NCBI RefSeq assembly: GCF_900099975.1 | Contig: NZ_FNEI01000007.1 | Span: 117,157-181,156 of the forward strand | Reading direction: 5' to 3' | Length of the DNA: 64,000 nt | Source: Arthrobacter cupressi | Lineage (GTDB): Bacteria; Actinomycetota; Actinomycetes; Actinomycetales; Micrococcaceae | Part shown: in pieces, positions 1 through 8,782 of the stretch | How positions within the stretch are numbered: position 1 is the stretch's first letter | Layout of the letters: each line of letters starts with the position of its first letter | Translations under genes and position numbers: made by a program | The notes under the pieces: generated by a model | The model's database searches: none | Seen by the model: the letters and a program-made list of their open reading frames with translations, nothing else | What the model was told of the DNA's origin: nothing

Positions 1-1
1 C

Positions 2-508
2 GGGGTTCACGCGATGAACCTGGCGGCCAACAAGGCGTTCCTCGCCGAGTTCGACCTCAAATACGTCTTCACGGCGGGTTCCCCGGTCGGCGGCATCAAG
101 CCCGAGCCGGGGATCAGCAGCCTGCACCTGGAGCACAGCCAGGACTGGGTTCCGGGCTGCGACGGCGCGCCCAATGCCGACACCAAGGACCGGGTGACGG
201 TGACGCTCAACAACCCGGTCCGGACCGTCGAAGGGGAAGACCCGGGCCTGGGGCCGGGGCACAAGCTGAAGAATTATGCGGAAGGAGCGGAACTCGTTGC
301 CGCGAGCAGTGAGCCGTCGCTTACGGCGTCCACCGCCGCGCTGGCGGGCGCCCTCGGGGCGGGCGGAGCGGCGGTGGCCGGGTCCAACGCGCCCAGGATG
401 ACGGTGACCAGGTTCAAGCTCACCCGCGAATCGATGCCCACTCCAGCGCCAGCGGAACGTGTGCGTCCCCGTGCCCCGGAGAACCGCTCCGAAGCGGGGT
501 GGCGCTGA
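2..508 (+). CDS. Lipase-like alpha/beta hydrolase, C-terminal fragment (cut by the window edge)
   Basis: The reading frame is open from the first bases and ends at TGA 506-508, so only the last 168 residues are visible. It opens with GVHAMNLAANK followed by YVFTAGSPVGG, which resembles the stretch just after the GHSQGG nucleophile elbow in lipase-type alpha/beta hydrolases. The nucleophile serine would then lie just outside the window. LHLEHSQDWVPG could carry a later catalytic acid or histidine. The tail has an alanine-rich stretch and a basic, proline-rich end that may be disordered. The family call is inference from a fragment. The next gene is convergent. Confidence 0.6.
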   Translation, partial: GVHAMNLAANKAFLAEFDLKYVFTAGSPVGGIKPEPGISSLHLEHSQDWVPGCDGAPNADTKDRVTVTLNNPVRTVEGEDPGLGPGHKLKNYAEGAELVAASSEPSLTASTAALAGALGAGGAAVAGSNAPRMTVTRFKLTRESMPTPAPAERVRPRAPENRSEAGWR

Positions 509-546
509 GAATGAACAGCGGCGCGGACGCCGACTCCCGGCCGCAG

Positions 547-975
547 TCAGCGGCGGCGGGCTCCCGGGATCCAGCTGGCCACCAGGGAAATGACGCTGAT
601 GATGATCGCGGCGAGGACCGCGGTCCAGAAGAAGGAATCGATGGTCAGATGCACCGGCGTGTAGCTGCTGAGCCACGCAGTGAGGTAGAGCATCGCGGCG
701 TTGATGATGATCGTGAACAGGCCCAGCGTCAAGATGGTGATCGGCAGGGACAGCAGCTTCACGAGCGGCCGCACAAAGGCATTGACGATTCCGAAAATCA
801 GGCCGATGAACAAATAGGCAAGCACAATGCCCAAAGTTTCACCGCCCTGCGTGATGCCGGCATTGTTGACGGCGTTGCTTGTGGCCGCGGTGGAGATGTC
901 CAAGCCGGGAAGAATCCAGCCGGCCACCCAAAGAGCCAGGCCGTTGATCAGGACACGGACGATGAATGCACCCAT
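547..975 (-). CDS. Phage holin family protein (four-TM membrane protein)
   Basis: This 142-residue protein has four hydrophobic segments, at about residues 5-22, 45-65, 70-95 and 112-136. It ends in a basic GARRR tail. The sequence between segments (FVRPLVKLLSLPITILTLGLF) is typical of the mycobacterial/actinobacterial four-TM holin superfamily, which is chromosomal and usually not linked to prophages. No lysin or phage gene lies nearby, so a lysis role is not supported and the protein is best treated as a conserved membrane protein. It is transcribed divergently from hisC across a 76-base gap. Start ATG at 975. Confidence 0.75.
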   Translation of the reverse strand: MGAFIVRVLINGLALWVAGWILPGLDISTAATSNAVNNAGITQGGETLGIVLAYLFIGLIFGIVNAFVRPLVKLLSLPITILTLGLFTIIINAAMLYLTAWLSSYTPVHLTIDSFFWTAVLAAIIISVISLVASWIPGARRR

Positions 976-1051
976 GCGCCCATGCTTTCACACAGGACAG
1001 CAAGGAGTGTCCGCAGCGGGGCCAAAAACCGGGACCAGTACGCTTGGAACC

Positions 1052-2170
1052 ATGACTTCTTCCGACATCGCACCGGAGGGCGTCCGGCCCCGGCCGGTCG
1101 TCGACAACCTCCCCAAGTACGCGGCTGGAAAACCGCCTGCTGTGATTGAGGGCCTGACCAGCTACAAGCTGTCTTCGAACGAGAATCCGTTGCCTCCCCT
1201 TCCCGCGGTCCTGGAGGCCATCGCCGATCAGAGCGACATCAACCGCTACCCTGACCCGCTTGCCACCAAGCTGCGGAACGCGCTTGCGGATTTCCTCGGG
1301 GTCCCCGCCGACGATGTTGTCACCGGCGCCGGAAGCCTGGGAGCCCTGAACCAGATCCTCGCCGCCTTCGCCGGGCAGAACGCCGACGGCAAGGCTGACG
1401 AAGTGATTTACGCATGGCGGTCTTTCGAGGCCTACCCCATCTGCGTCGGTCTTGCCGGGGCCGAAAGCGTACGGATTCCGCTGATGCCGGATGGGCGCCA
1501 CGACCTCGAGGCCATGGCCGCCGCCGTCACCGTGCGTACCAAAGTCATCCTGCTCTGCACCCCGAACAACCCCACCGGCCCCATCCTCACCGCGGAGGAA
1601 ACGGAACGCTTCATCCAGTCCGTCCCGTCCGGCGTCGTGGTGGTCATCGACGAGGCGTACCAGGAATTCGTCCGCGACCCGGAGGCGGTGGACGGCCTCC
1701 AGTTGTACCGCAAATACCCGAACGTCGTGGTTCTGCGCACCTTCTCCAAGGCTCACGGCCTCGCCGGGCTCCGCGTGGGTTACAGCGTCGCCGGCCACGA
1801 CATCACGCAGTACCTACGGGTTGCGGCCACACCATTCGCGGTGTCGCAGATCGCCGAACGTGCCGCCGTGACGTCCCTGGGGCACTTCGACGAGGTGATC
1901 GAGAGGGTGCAGGGCTTGGTGGACGAACGCGAACGCGTCGTGGCAGGCCTGCGGGAACTGGGCTGGTTTGTTCCGGAAGCCCAGGGGAACTTCGTCTGGC
2001 TCAACCTGGGTGAGCACAGTGCGGGGTTCGCGGAACTGGCCGGGGAGCGCGCACTGTCGGTCCGCGCCTTCGCCAATGAGGGTGTCCGGGTCAGCATCGG
2101 AGAGGTCGAGGCGAACACCCGGTTCCTCGAACTCTGTGCGGGTTATACAAACCCGCCACGGCCTTTGTAG
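1052..2170 (+). CDS. hisC: Histidinol-phosphate aminotransferase
   Basis: This 372-residue fold-type I PLP aminotransferase would convert imidazole-acetol phosphate to histidinol phosphate; paralogues can act on aromatic amino acids. Visible signatures are SSNENPLPP near the N-terminus, TPNNPTGP, VVIDEAYQEF and the PLP-lysine motif FSKAHGLAGLR (Lys233). The frame is open further upstream, but ATG 1052 gives the usual family length and places TACGCT seven bases before the start, which suggests a leaderless mRNA. No other his genes are adjacent, so an aromatic-aminotransferase role remains possible. The gene precedes the E1 alpha gene by 143 bases that contain palindromes. Confidence 0.88.
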   Translation: MTSSDIAPEGVRPRPVVDNLPKYAAGKPPAVIEGLTSYKLSSNENPLPPLPAVLEAIADQSDINRYPDPLATKLRNALADFLGVPADDVVTGAGSLGALNQILAAFAGQNADGKADEVIYAWRSFEAYPICVGLAGAESVRIPLMPDGRHDLEAMAAAVTVRTKVILLCTPNNPTGPILTAEETERFIQSVPSGVVVVIDEAYQEFVRDPEAVDGLQLYRKYPNVVVLRTFSKAHGLAGLRVGYSVAGHDITQYLRVAATPFAVSQIAERAAVTSLGHFDEVIERVQGLVDERERVVAGLRELGWFVPEAQGNFVWLNLGEHSAGFAELAGERALSVRAFANEGVRVSIGEVEANTRFLELCAGYTNPPRPL

Positions 2171-2192
2171 GGATTCACAAATGTCTTTGGGT

Positions 2193-2216
2193 CCCTTACT
2201 GAGGATAAAGTAAGGG
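2193..2216. promoter_or_regulatory. Inverted repeat after hisC (weak terminator or operator)
   Basis: CCCTTAC (2193-2199) pairs perfectly with GTAAGGG (2210-2216) across a 10-base loop. No T-tract follows, so it is a poor intrinsic terminator. It lies just upstream of the tandem palindromes before the E1 alpha gene and may belong to the same control region. Confidence 0.4.
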
Positions 2217-2228
2217 GCGAAAGCCAAA

Positions 2229-2263
2229 TATTCCATTTGAGGAATACATTCCCCAAAAGGAAT
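2229..2263. promoter_or_regulatory. Tandem palindromic operators upstream of the 2-oxo-acid dehydrogenase operon
   Basis: TATTCC-N6-GGAATA (2229-2246) is followed by ATTCC-N6-GGAAT (2248-2263). Both have six-base spacers and their centres are 18 bases apart. They lie 51-85 bases before the E1 alpha start in an AT-rich patch. Two regularly spaced copies suggest cooperative binding of a dimeric regulator, possibly Lrp/AsnC-like. The regulator is not encoded next to the operon. Confidence 0.55.
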
Positions 2264-2313
2264 ATATCAGCGAAAAATGCTCAGCGTCGGCTGCGGCAGG
2301 CAAAGGAGACGGA

Positions 2314-3510
2314 ATGGGCTCAACCCAATTGCCCACCCCCCGTATCAACGGGACCGGACAGCACATCCCGGAAGGGATGGAGTCCGGCGACCCCGCAACG
2401 GGGATGGTCCAATTGCTCGGGCCGGACGGCACGCTCGGCACTGATCCGGTGTTTTCGGATTACGCCAAGCGGCTGGAACCGGAGCAGCTCCGCGGTTTCT
2501 ACGCGGACATGGCCAAGATCCGCCGCTTCGACCAGGAAGCCACCGCCCTGCAGCGGCAAGGCGAATTGGCCCTCTGGGTTCCCCTCACCGGTCAGGAAGC
2601 CGCGCAGATCGGCTCCGGCCGGGCCAGCCAGCCGCAGGACTACATCTTTCCCACCTACCGGGAGCACGGTGTGGCCCTGACCCGGAATGTGGACCTCTCC
2701 GAACTGCTGAAGCTCTTCCGCGGCATCTCCAACGGCGGCTGGGACCCCAAGGAGAACAACTTCCACCTCTACACCCTGGTGCTCGCCGCGCAGACGCTGC
2801 ATTCGGTGGGCTACGCCATGGGCATCCAGCGTGACCAGAAGCTCGCGGACTCCGCCGAATCCAATGAGCCCAAGGCCGCCGTGATCTCCTATTTCGGCGA
2901 CGGCGCCAGCTCCGAAGGCGACGTCCACGAATCCATGGTGTTCGCCGCCTCCTACAACGCTCCCGTGGTGTTCTTCTGCCAGAACAACCACTGGGCCATT
3001 TCGGTCCCCACCGAAGTGCAGACCAAGATTCCGCTCTTCAACCGGGCCAAGGGCTACGGTTTCCCAGGCATCCGGGTGGACGGCAACGACGTCATTGCGG
3101 TCCACGCCGTCACCGAATGGGCCCTGGAGCACGCGCGCGAAGGTCGCGGCCCGGTGCTGATCGAAGCCCACACCTACCGCGTCGGTGCGCACACCACCGC
3201 CGATGACCCCACCAAGTACCGCCTGTCGGCCGAAGAGAACGAGTGGCGGAGCAAGGATCCCCTGGACCGGCTGGAAAAGTACCTCCGTGCGGAGGGCTTG
3301 GCCGACGACGCCTTCTTCGAGCAGGTCAAGCAGGACGGCGACGAACTGGCCGCCTACGTCCGCAGCACCGCACTGGCCCTGCAGGCCCCCGACATCCACG
3401 ATGCCTTCGCCGGCGTCTACGCCGAGGCGCACCCCTTGGTGGCCGAGGAGCAGGCGTGGTTCCGGGAGTACGAGTCAGGTTTCGAAAGCGAAGAGGAGGC
3501 CGGTCACTGA
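2314..3510 (+). CDS. pdhA: 2-oxo-acid dehydrogenase (pyruvate/branched-chain type) E1 component, alpha subunit
   Basis: This 398-residue thiamine-diphosphate E1 alpha subunit would decarboxylate a 2-oxo acid and pass the acyl group to E2 lipoate together with the beta subunit. GDGASSEGDVHESMVFAASY followed by QNN is the ThDP/Mg motif. The YIFPTYREHG region and the phosphorylation-loop-like YRVGAHTTADDP are typical of this heterodimeric class. AAAGGAG lies six bases before ATG 2314. The stop overlaps the E1 beta start by one base (TGATG). The set E1 alpha-E1 beta-E2 without E3 is common for the actinobacterial branched-chain complex, so substrate assignment between pyruvate and branched-chain oxo acids is open. 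Confidence 0.88.
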   Translation: MGSTQLPTPRINGTGQHIPEGMESGDPATGMVQLLGPDGTLGTDPVFSDYAKRLEPEQLRGFYADMAKIRRFDQEATALQRQGELALWVPLTGQEAAQIGSGRASQPQDYIFPTYREHGVALTRNVDLSELLKLFRGISNGGWDPKENNFHLYTLVLAAQTLHSVGYAMGIQRDQKLADSAESNEPKAAVISYFGDGASSEGDVHESMVFAASYNAPVVFFCQNNHWAISVPTEVQTKIPLFNRAKGYGFPGIRVDGNDVIAVHAVTEWALEHAREGRGPVLIEAHTYRVGAHTTADDPTKYRLSAEENEWRSKDPLDRLEKYLRAEGLADDAFFEQVKQDGDELAAYVRSTALALQAPDIHDAFAGVYAEAHPLVAEEQAWFREYESGFESEEEAGH

Positions 3511-4490
3511 TGGCCACCATGACCGTAGCCAAGGCCATCAACGAAGGCCTCCGCGCAACCCTCAGCAACAACGCCAAGTCCCTGCTCATGGGCGAGGACA
3601 TCGGCGCCCTGGGCGGCGTCTACCGCGTCACGGACGGGCTCCTTAAGGACTTCGGCCCGGACCGGGTGGTGGACAGCCCGCTCGCCGAATCCGGTATCGT
3701 CGGCACCGCGATCGGACTGGCCCTGCGAGGCTACCGCCCCATCTGCGAGATCCAGTTCGACGGTTTCGTCTTCCCGGCCTTCAACCAGATCACCACCCAG
3801 CTGGCTAAGATGCACTTCCGCAGCAGCGGCAGGCTCACGGTGCCGGTGGTCATCCGCATTCCCTACGGCGGCGGCATCGGTTCGATCGAGCACCACTCCG
3901 AATCCCCGGAGGCGCTCTTCGCCCACACCGCCGGCCTGCGGATCATCACCCCGTCCAACGCCCACGACGCCTACTGGATGATCCAGCAGGCCGTGGAATG
4001 CACTGACCCCGTGATCTTTTTCGAACCCAAGCGCCGCTACTGGCTCAAGGGCGAGGTCGACACCGAGAACCCGGGCCCGGCGTCGGACCCGTTCAAGGCG
4101 CACGTCCTGCGCGAAGGCAGCGACGCCACGATCGTGGCGTACGGCCCCCTCGTACCCGTCGCGCTCGCCGCCGCCTCCGCGGCCGCGGAGGACGGGCACA
4201 GCATCGAGGTCATCGACCTGCGCTCGATCTCACCGATCGACTTCGACACCGTCGAGGCATCGGTGCGGAAGACCGGGCGCCTGATCGTGGCCCACGAGGC
4301 ACCGACGTTCGGCGGCATCGGCGGCGAAATCGCGGCCCGGATCAGCGAACGCGCGTTCCTGCACCTCGAGGCGCCGGTCATCCGCGTGGGCGGCTTCCAC
4401 ATGCCCTATCCCGTGGCCAAGGTGGAGGAGGACTACTTGCCGGACATCGACAAGATCCTCGAAGCCCTGGACCGTTCGCTGGCCTACTAG
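3510..4490 (+). CDS. 2-oxo-acid dehydrogenase E1 component, beta subunit
   Basis: This 326-residue subunit partners the upstream E1 alpha. MGEDIGALGGVYRVTDGL, followed by DSPLAESGIVGTAIGLALRG, carries the conserved glutamate region of the ThDP site. The C-terminal half (DLRSISPIDFDTVEASVRKTGR, VAHEAPTFGG) is the transketolase C-terminal domain that forms the E1 interface. The start chosen is ATG 3510, which overlaps the TGA of the alpha gene, so translation is coupled. The next gene follows after 56 bases. Length matches the family norm of about 325 residues. Confidence 0.9.
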   Translation: MATMTVAKAINEGLRATLSNNAKSLLMGEDIGALGGVYRVTDGLLKDFGPDRVVDSPLAESGIVGTAIGLALRGYRPICEIQFDGFVFPAFNQITTQLAKMHFRSSGRLTVPVVIRIPYGGGIGSIEHHSESPEALFAHTAGLRIITPSNAHDAYWMIQQAVECTDPVIFFEPKRRYWLKGEVDTENPGPASDPFKAHVLREGSDATIVAYGPLVPVALAAASAAAEDGHSIEVIDLRSISPIDFDTVEASVRKTGRLIVAHEAPTFGGIGGEIAARISERAFLHLEAPVIRVGGFHMPYPVAKVEEDYLPDIDKILEALDRSLAY

Positions 4491-4546
4491 CCGCTCCTGC
4501 CTGCGCCGAGCCCCTGCGGGCCGCCTGCTGAAACGTAAGGACCGAA

Positions 4547-6088
4547 GTGACTGTTAAGAAATTCAACCTCCCGGATGTCGGCGAGGGCCTGACCGAGGCC
4601 GAGATCGTCTCGTGGAAGGTCAAGCCTGGCGATTCCGTGGCCATCAACGATGTCATCTGCGAGATCGAAACGGCCAAGTCCCTCGTGGAACTGCCGTCGC
4701 CTTATGCCGGCACGGTGTCCGAGCTCCTCGTGGCCGAGGGCATCACGGTGGAGGTCGGCACGCCAATCATCGGCATATCCGACGGAGCCGCCGAAGCCGC
4801 CGGCGGGGCGCCCGCCCCGGCGGCTCCCGCCGCCGTCGAGCCCTCAGCACCAGAAACCCCGATGTACGGCAAGCTGTCCCAGGACACCACCGACGCCGGT
4901 ACCTCCGACTCCGGCCCGGCCGGCGGTCCGCTGGTCGGTTCCGGTCCGAAGGCCGACGCCGTCAGGCGCCGCCCGCGCCGGACCGCGCCCTCCGCTGCGG
5001 CTCCGTCAGCCCCTGCTCCGGCGCCCGTCCAGGCAGCACCGGCCCCGGCAGCAGCCCCTGCCCCGGTGAGGCCAACCCCCTCGGCAGCGGCTTCCGCCCA
5101 ACCAGCCCCCGCGGCAGCGGCCGAAAACGGTGCGCAGGCCGCCGCCGGCCTCGGCGGCACCCTGGGTGCAACGGTCAGTGGCATTGTCAGCCGCGTGCTG
5201 GCGAAGCCACCGGTGCGCAAGATCGCCCGCGACCTCGGCATCGACCTTGCCGACGTCACCGCAACCGGCGCCCGCGGCGAGGTGACCCGCGAGGACCTCG
5301 TCAGCTACCAGGCGCAGCGCGACGCCGAACTGGACCAGGCGGACTCCTTCTGGGGCGCTTCCCGCAAGCCGCAGGAGCAACGCGTGGAGCGGATCCCCGT
5401 CAAGGGTGTCCGCAAGGCCACCGCCAAGGCCATGGTGGACTCCGCCTTCACCGCCCCGCACGTGAGCATCTTCGTGGACGTGGACGCCAGCCGCACCATG
5501 GAATTCGTCAAGCGGCTGAAGGCTTCCCGCGACTTCGAGGGCATCAAGGTGTCCCCGCTGCTGATCCTGGCCAAGGCCGTCATCTGGGCCGCTGCCCGCA
5601 ACCCCAGTGTCAACGCCAGCTGGGTGGAGGACGCGGACGGCAAGGGCGGTGCCGAAATCCAGGTCAAGCACTTCATGAACCTCGGCATCGCGGCCGCCAC
5701 CCCGCGGGGGCTCATGGTGCCGAACATCAAAGACGCCCAGGACCTCTCCCTCAAGGAACTTGCCCTGGCCCTGAACGAGCTCGCCACAACGGCTCGCGCC
5801 GGCAAGACCCAGCCCGCGCAGATGCAGGGCGGCACCCTGACCATCACCAACATCGGCGCCCTGGGCATCGACACCGGTACGCCTATCATCAACCCCGGCG
5901 AGGTGGCGATCGTCGCCTTCGGCACCATCAAGCAGAAGCCCTGGGTGCTCGATGGCGAGGTCATTCCGCGCTGGATCACCACCCTGGGCGGGTCCTTCGA
6001 CCACCGCGTGGTGGACGGCGACCTGTCCGCCCGCTTCATGGCCGACGTCGCCGCCATCCTCGAGGAGCCCGCGCTGCTGCTGGACTAG
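4547..6088 (+). CDS. Dihydrolipoamide acyltransferase, E2 component of the 2-oxo-acid dehydrogenase
   Basis: This 513-residue E2 takes the acyl group from E1 and transfers it to CoA. The order is an N-terminal lipoyl domain with the lipoyl-lysine motif ETAKS (Lys44), a long Ala/Pro-rich linker (about 85-200), a peripheral subunit-binding domain around [15 protein letters not shown], and the catalytic domain ending in [18 protein letters not shown] with the active-site His and Asp. GTG 4547 is the start, with AAGGA upstream. It has one lipoyl domain, as in branched-chain E2. E3 must be supplied from elsewhere. A strong terminator follows. Confidence 0.92.
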   Translation: MTVKKFNLPDVGEGLTEAEIVSWKVKPGDSVAINDVICEIETAKSLVELPSPYAGTVSELLVAEGITVEVGTPIIGISDGAAEAAGGAPAPAAPAAVEPSAPETPMYGKLSQDTTDAGTSDSGPAGGPLVGSGPKADAVRRRPRRTAPSAAAPSAPAPAPVQAAPAPAAAPAPVRPTPSAAASAQPAPAAAAENGAQAAAGLGGTLGATVSGIVSRVLAKPPVRKIARDLGIDLADVTATGARGEVTREDLVSYQAQRDAELDQADSFWGASRKPQEQRVERIPVKGVRKATAKAMVDSAFTAPHVSIFVDVDASRTMEFVKRLKASRDFEGIKVSPLLILAKAVIWAAARNPSVNASWVEDADGKGGAEIQVKHFMNLGIAAATPRGLMVPNIKDAQDLSLKELALALNELATTARAGKTQPAQMQGGTLTITNIGALGIDTGTPIINPGEVAIVAFGTIKQKPWVLDGEVIPRWITTLGGSFDHRVVDGDLSARFMADVAAILEEPALLLD

Positions 6089-6123
6089 CGGGGTCCCCGG
6101 GCCCCGGAGGGGCCTCAAACGGC

Positions 6124-6163
6124 AAAGAGCCCGACGGCGCCATCCGGCGCGGTCGGGCTCTTT
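6124..6163 (+). terminator. Rho-independent terminator of the E1/E2 operon
   Basis: AAAGAGCCCGAC (6124-6135) pairs perfectly with GTCGGGCTCTTT (6152-6163). A GCGCC/GGCGC inner stem lies inside. The hairpin is 35 bases after the E2 stop and ends in TTT. The A-rich left side lets it also act on the convergent gene. Confidence 0.8.
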
Positions 6164-6182
6164 CCGTTGTGCGTATCTCGGC

Positions 6183-6677
6183 TCAGTACACCGAGCTGGT
6201 GTAGGCGAGCTGGGCCAGCTGCTCTTCGCTCATGTTGCCGAGCAGGCCGATGGCCACCGCTCCGGCCAGCAGGCCAATGGCCAGCATCATCGCGGACCCC
6301 ATGACCAGGGCGCGCCAGTCGGAGCGCAGCACGCTGCGGAGGGTTTCCGGCATCTCGAGCAGCGGCGAGATCAGGTTCGGGGCGCTGTCGGTGGTTCCGT
6401 CGGCGAGGATGGCTACGACGCGGTCGTTGCTGCGGTCGAGGCGCATGGAGCTGATGTGGTTTCCGTGGCGGGCGAGGAGGATGTCGTGCCCGACGCGCTG
6501 GCGCGGCTGCAGAGTAAGCAAGTTAGGGTCCTGGAGGTCGTTTGTGGTGGGCGGCTCGCGCCTTCGGGTGCCTTCCTCAATTTTATCGGCGGGGTCCGCG
6601 CGGACCCGCCGGAAAGAGGGTGAGACCGCCCACCAGGCCGCGTGATTCCCGTCAAGGGCGGCAGTGCGGCGCGTCAT
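6183..6677 (-). CDS. Hypothetical protein with one C-terminal membrane segment
   Basis: I do not recognise a family. From ATG 6677 the product is 164 residues. The first 50 or so are basic and low in recognisable structure, and no good ribosome-binding site is seen, so the true start could be later, near residue 50. The middle (DILLARHGNHISSMRLDRSNDRVV) looks like a small folded segment. WRALVMGSAMMLAIGLLAGAVAIGLLG at about 121-147 is a clear transmembrane helix, followed by a short acidic/polar tail. It ends convergently with the E2 operon. Confidence 0.5.
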   Translation of the reverse strand: MTRRTAALDGNHAAWWAVSPSFRRVRADPADKIEEGTRRREPPTTNDLQDPNLLTLQPRQRVGHDILLARHGNHISSMRLDRSNDRVVAILADGTTDSAPNLISPLLEMPETLRSVLRSDWRALVMGSAMMLAIGLLAGAVAIGLLGNMSEEQLAQLAYTSSVY

Positions 6678-6731
6678 ACCCGGCGTGCTGACGGAGGATC
6701 CCTGCGTGACGAAATAAGCCGGCCGGCAACG

Positions 6732-6777
6732 AAAAAGCCGGCCGGTTCCTGGATTTTCACCAGGGAACCGGCCGGCT
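6732..6777 (-). terminator. Terminator of the aminotransferase/stress-protein operon
   Basis: A long hairpin of AGCCGGCCGGTTCC (6736-6749) against GGAACCGGCCGGCT (6764-6777), with further pairing inside, is followed on the minus strand by five T (6732-6736). It lies 20 bases past the universal stress protein stop. Confidence 0.8.
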
Positions 6778-6796
6778 CCGTGCGCGGGGGCCTGCC

Positions 6797-7228
6797 TTAG
6801 GCGGGTTCGTCCGTCTTGGCGATGTAGACATCGCAGGGCGCGTTGTGCGCCACGGTGTTCGCCACGCTGCCCAGGATGCGGCCGAGGCCCTGCATGCGGC
6901 GGTTGCCCACCACGATCAGCTGCGCATCCACGCGCTCTGCTTCCTTGACCAGGGCTTCGCCGGCCTTGCCGCGGACGGCGCCGTAACTGGTCTGCAGTTG
7001 CTCCGATGCGAGTTCGCCCGCGATGGTGCGCGCAACCTTCTCCGCGGCATCCGCGTCGGAGAGAACCCACTTGTCGGCGCCGCTCTCCACGATTTCAACG
7101 CGGTCGCTCTCAAAAGCCGTGACGACGCGCAGTTCGGCCGCCAGGGCCGTCGCCAGCCGTTTGGCCGATTCAGCCGCCCGGCGGGCCGTCTGGCTGCCGT
7201 CGACACCGACGAGGACTACACCGCTCAT
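6797..7228 (-). CDS. Universal stress protein (UspA family)
   Basis: This 143-residue single-domain UspA protein is probably a cytoplasmic ATP-binding dimer. The N-terminus VVLVGVDGSQTARRA holds the conserved Asp. The C-terminal GNRRMQGLGRILGSVANTV fits the G-x2-G-x9-G-(S/T) nucleotide motif of the ATP-binding subgroup. ATG 7228 has AAAGGAG at good spacing and overlaps the stop of the upstream aminotransferase gene (ATGA), so the two are translationally coupled. The pairing with an aminotransferase is unexplained. Confidence 0.9.
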   Translation of the reverse strand: MSGVVLVGVDGSQTARRAAESAKRLATALAAELRVVTAFESDRVEIVESGADKWVLSDADAAEKVARTIAGELASEQLQTSYGAVRGKAGEALVKEAERVDAQLIVVGNRRMQGLGRILGSVANTVAHNAPCDVYIAKTDEPA

Positions 7229-8535
7229 ACACCTGCTCCTTTGCTGGATCTGTTTTCAACTGCGTCCGCGAGTACTTTCGCGAGTCTCCGGACGCCTTCG
7301 GCAATAGTATCCGGAGGGACGGCGCTGAACGCCAAACGCAGCTTGTTGGACGGACCGTCCGACGGCGTGAAGGCCGCTCCCGGGATGAACACAACGCCGG
7401 CGTCGATCGCCTTCTGGAGCAGCGGGTAGGTGTCCACGCCCTCGGGCAGCGTCACCCAGACGAAGAAGCCGCCGTCGGGCCGTGTCCAGCTCAGGCCCGC
7501 GGGCATGTGCTCGTCCAAGGCGGCGAGCAGGGCCTCGCAGCGTTCCTGGTACAGCGCCCGGTACGTATCGATCTGGCCCCGCCAGTCGTAGTCACGCAGG
7601 TAGGCCGAGATGAGCATCTGGTTGAGCGTTGGCGGGCACAGGGTCACGGCTTCGGACGCCAGGTAGAAGCGCCGCTGCAGGTGTTCCGGAACGAGGGCCC
7701 AGCCGATCCGGAGCCCCGGGGCGAAGATCTTGGAGAAGGAACCCATGTAGATCACGTCGTGGGCGTTGGCGGCCCGCATCGGGGCCAGCGGCCGGCCGTC
7801 GAATCGCAGCAGGCCGTAGGGGTTGTCCTCGAGCACCAGAATATTCGATTTGCGGCATATATCGACGATGCGCTGGCGGCGCTCCTGCGCCAGGGTGATG
7901 CCCGAAGGGTTGTTGAAGTTGGGGATGGTGTAGAGGAACTTGATGTTCTTGCCCTGCGCCTGAAGCTCCTGAATTCGGGCCTCAAGGATCTCCGGCACCA
8001 GGCCGTCGCCGTCCATGGACACGGTCTCCACCTGGACCTGGTAGGCCTCGAAGGTGTTCAAGGCGCCAACGTACGTGGGGTTTTCCACCAGGACCACATC
8101 CCCGGGATCGCAGAAGACCTTGGTGGCGACGTCCTGCGCGGACTGGGAGCCCGCCGTGATAACGACATTTTCCGGCCGGGCGTCGGTGATGCCTTCGGCT
8201 GCCATGATCTCGCAGACCTGGGCGCGCAGTTCCGCCGTGCCCTGGCCGCCGCCGTACTGCAGGGCGGCCATGCCTTCTTCGGCGATGATCCGCGCCGCGG
8301 TCTGGCCCAGCTTTTCCAGCGGGAGGGACTGCAGGTAGGGGTTTCCGCCGGCAAGGGACACGAGGCCCGGCCGCATGGAGATGTCGAAGACATCCCGCAC
8401 GGCTGACTGCTTGATGTTGGCGGCGCGCTCCGAGAAGAGTTCCTCGTGGCGGTGGGCGGCGGTTGCAGCCCTCTCGATGGCATCGATCGCTTCGGCGGGC
8501 AGCTCCGGCCCGGCGTCCAGTGTTTCGTGGGTCAC
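7225..8535 (-). CDS. PLP-dependent class I/II aminotransferase (2-aminoadipate/MocR-core type)
   Basis: This 436-residue fold-type I aminotransferase has the catalytic core found in LysN/2-aminoadipate transaminases and MocR regulators, but lacks the N-terminal winged-helix domain, so it is probably an enzyme. Motifs are LQYGGGQGTAELR, the PxFxNPSG variant PNFNNPSGITL, LEDNPYGLLRF and the PLP lysine in GSFSKIFAPGLRIGW. The frame is open to 8649, but GTG 8535 gives a standard N-terminus with GGGGAG upstream. It overlaps the downstream stress-protein gene by four bases. The substrate cannot be named from sequence. Confidence 0.85.
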   Translation of the reverse strand: MTHETLDAGPELPAEAIDAIERAATAAHRHEELFSERAANIKQSAVRDVFDISMRPGLVSLAGGNPYLQSLPLEKLGQTAARIIAEEGMAALQYGGGQGTAELRAQVCEIMAAEGITDARPENVVITAGSQSAQDVATKVFCDPGDVVLVENPTYVGALNTFEAYQVQVETVSMDGDGLVPEILEARIQELQAQGKNIKFLYTIPNFNNPSGITLAQERRQRIVDICRKSNILVLEDNPYGLLRFDGRPLAPMRAANAHDVIYMGSFSKIFAPGLRIGWALVPEHLQRRFYLASEAVTLCPPTLNQMLISAYLRDYDWRGQIDTYRALYQERCEALLAALDEHMPAGLSWTRPDGGFFVWVTLPEGVDTYPLLQKAIDAGVVFIPGAAFTPSDGPSNKLRLAFSAVPPDTIAEGVRRLAKVLADAVENRSSKGAGV

Positions 8536-8606
8536 AGTGAAAAGGATACTCCCCAGAGTTGCCAATTGGGCAACAGTTGTTTTCGAAAACGCTCCGCGGC
8601 CGCTCA

Positions 8607-8663
8607 CGAACTGGCAGTAGATGCCCTCTGCAGGGTCCTCAAAGGGCATCTGCTGCCAGTTCG
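8607..8663. repeat. 57-base intergenic hairpin repeat
   Basis: Arms 8607-8627 and 8643-8663 are 21 bases long with one mismatch, around a 15-base loop. On the minus strand the loop reads TTGAGGACCCTGCAG, close to the GAG/GACCCT loops of the hairpins at 44673-44732 and 48473-48532. It is probably a dispersed REP-like element. It lies in the 247-base gap (8536-8782) between divergent genes, where nothing else stands out. Confidence 0.6.
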
Positions 8664-8782
8664 CGCGGGCGGGGATTCGGAATGCCCGACGGCGGTGTGA
8701 TTGTCGGTGCCCCGGCGTACCTTTGGCAGCAGCGGGGTTTGGAGAGGGCGTGAGGCAGATGGGGAGCAGGGTGGTGGGCTAG

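Noticed and set aside
547..975. Prophage lysis gene
   Set aside because: Holin-family membrane proteins of this type are common on actinobacterial chromosomes, and no other phage gene is present.
4612..6204. 530-codon plus-strand frame over the E2 gene
   Set aside because: Arg/Gly/Pro-rich shadow of the E2 gene in another frame; the lipoyl and catalytic motifs are in the 4547 frame.
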